Under the pieces are notes generated by a model, which worked only from the letters and a program-made list of their open reading frames with translations, was not told the origin of the DNA and made no database searches. A stretch of 64,000 nucleotides of DNA from contig JAEWDM010000022.1 in the NCBI GenBank assembly GCA_023390115.1, forward strand, positions 186,001 through 250,000, read 5' to 3'. Below are positions 63,219-64,000 of the stretch, piece after piece. Position 1 is the first letter of the stretch. Every line of letters begins with the position of its first letter. The DNA is from Bacillota bacterium (GTDB lineage Bacteria; Bacillota; Clostridia; Acetivibrionales; DSM-27016). A program made the position numbers and the translations under genes.

Positions 63219-63890
63219 TCAAAAAATTTTTATTTTTTTATTTATAACGGCGCTTATCCTATATACCTCTCTTGACCTTCCAAAGCCCAGCCTCTTTGAC
63301 CATTGCGTCCCATGCTCTCTTAAATCCTCGTTATCAATAGTGCCGAGCTGTTTAATTCTAATGCCTTTTTTTTCATATAGCGGCACAAGTGTCTCCTTTA
63401 TATACGCTAACGACAGCTCCGGCAGTTCTCTCCTGTCCATCTCACCCAGTTCATGCAGCTCACTGTAGGTAAAGCACAGCTCAAGGCTTGCTTCGGGAGG
63501 CTTTGCAAGTCTTATAACATTGCAAAGCACATAGTCGGAAGCCTTCACCACCCCCTCCAAAAGGCTTCCCCAAGGAAGGTTGATGTATATATTACCCGCA
63601 ATGCCGCTCAGCTCGTCCGGCAGCTCCTCTATATTTGAAACAACATAGAGGACATTGGGCAGCCCGCCTTTTCCCGGCTTTTTTATTATCTTTGACGAAT
63701 ATTCGAACATATTTGCGGCAGCGGGGTCAAGTCCTATAAAGAAAGTGCCGGGGCTCTTTTTTGCCAGATTATAAATAAATCTTCCATCCCCCGTGCCTAT
63801 ATCCACGGCAACGCTGTCAAACCCTGACATTATCCCGCTTAAGTCCGCCTGCTCAATAATTTTTTTCCCTTTTAAAATCCTCAAAGCCAT
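63219..63890 (-). CDS. 16S rRNA (adenine1408-N1) methyltransferase, NpmA/KamB-like
   Basis: A 223-residue enzyme that should methylate A1408 in the 30S A-site and give broad aminoglycoside resistance. It follows recalled NpmA closely: LRILKGKKI at the start, the SAM motif VDIGTGDGRFIYNLA, IGLDPAAANMFEYS, KKPGKGGLPNV, the first key tryptophan in NLPWGSLLEGV, and the second in TQWSKRLGFGRSRE. All are intact. The ATG at 63890 is preferred over a GTG four codons upstream, because homologues begin there. It lies 33 kb from the antibiotic cluster, so it may be a second self-protection gene or an independent one. Confidence 0.9.
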   Translation of the reverse strand: MALRILKGKKIIEQADLSGIMSGFDSVAVDIGTGDGRFIYNLAKKSPGTFFIGLDPAAANMFEYSSKIIKKPGKGGLPNVLYVVSNIEELPDELSGIAGNIYINLPWGSLLEGVVKASDYVLCNVIRLAKPPEASLELCFTYSELHELGEMDRRELPELSLAYIKETLVPLYEKKGIRIKQLGTIDNEDLREHGTQWSKRLGFGRSREVYRISAVINKKIKIF

Positions 63891-63943
63891 TATCCTTTCC
63901 ACTCGCTTTAAGCACAGAAAATAACAGTATTAAAAAGCGCCAA

Positions 63944-63981
63944 AATGCCTTGACAGACATATCTTGTGCTTACAAGGCATT
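63944..63981 (-). promoter_or_regulatory. Inverted repeat upstream of the A1408 methyltransferase gene
   Basis: AATGCCTTG (63944-63952) and its exact reverse complement (63973-63981) are 20 bases apart and about 55 bases before the gene start. It could be an operator or an attenuator stem in the leader. No clear -35/-10 pair could be placed. Confidence 0.45.
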
Positions 63982-64000
63982 AAAACGCATTCCCATTATA

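Overview
The window looks like chromosome from a cellulosome-forming, strictly anaerobic clostridium of the Acetivibrio/Ruminiclostridium type. Evidence: a GH30 xylanase with a type I dockerin, many oxygen-sensitive radical SAM enzymes, rubrerythrin, clostridial housekeeping gene order (yqeG-aroE-prepilin peptidase-comFB-aroQ-pepP-efp), and AT-rich DNA with TTG and GTG starts.

1-30.8 kb: a biosynthetic gene cluster. Family resemblance recalled from butirosin and neomycin biosynthesis lets a 2-deoxystreptamine (2-DOS) aminoglycoside route be read: 2-deoxy-scyllo-inosose synthase (BtrC-like, 21421-22575), two BtrS-like aminotransferases (9286-10554, 7139-8404), a NeoA/BtrE-like zinc dehydrogenase (25331-26350), a BtrM/NeoM-like glycosyltransferase (5855-7132), a BtrD-like PIG-L deacetylase (29286-30020) and a BtrB/NeoB-like 6'-aminotransferase (28008-29267). 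Seven radical SAM enzymes, three of which appear to have cobalamin-binding N-termini, and three SAM methyltransferases suggest heavy tailoring. No flavin 6'-oxidase is seen. Self-protection is indicated by an ArmA-like 16S rRNA (G1405-N7) methyltransferase (10601-11407), coupled to an unusual tRNA-guanine transglycosylase paralogue (11411-12544). A D-Ala-D-Ala ligase paralogue is embedded. At the left edge, under its own promoter, lies a complete LuxD-LuxC-LuxE fatty acid reductase set without luciferase, which suggests a fatty aldehyde is made for the pathway. A divergent intergenic region (22576-23129) separates a long leftward operon from a seven-gene rightward operon.

30.8-37.3 kb: a decayed accessory strip. 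It holds kdpF plus a kdpA-kdpE deletion scar, a BsuPI-domain protein, rubrerythrin, an ISL3-type transposase remnant, and an AbiEi antitoxin with a frameshifted, truncated AbiEii. It ends at a tRNA-Ala(GGC) gene.

37.3-51.3 kb: conserved chromosome: DUF503, RqcH, an aminotransferase, EF-P, PepP, AroQ, an endonuclease IV homologue, ComFB, prepilin peptidase, AroE, YqeG, IlvE and a sugar-receptor-like GGDEF protein.

51.3-64 kb: a class D-like sortase with a 1703-residue LPKAG surface protein; a YmfI-like reductase that may serve EF-P; a Dam-type methylase with a truncated restriction gene; the dockerin GH30 xylanase; a small ncRNA gene with its own promoter and terminator; and a second aminoglycoside-resistance-type enzyme, an NpmA/KamB-like 16S rRNA (A1408-N1) methyltransferase.
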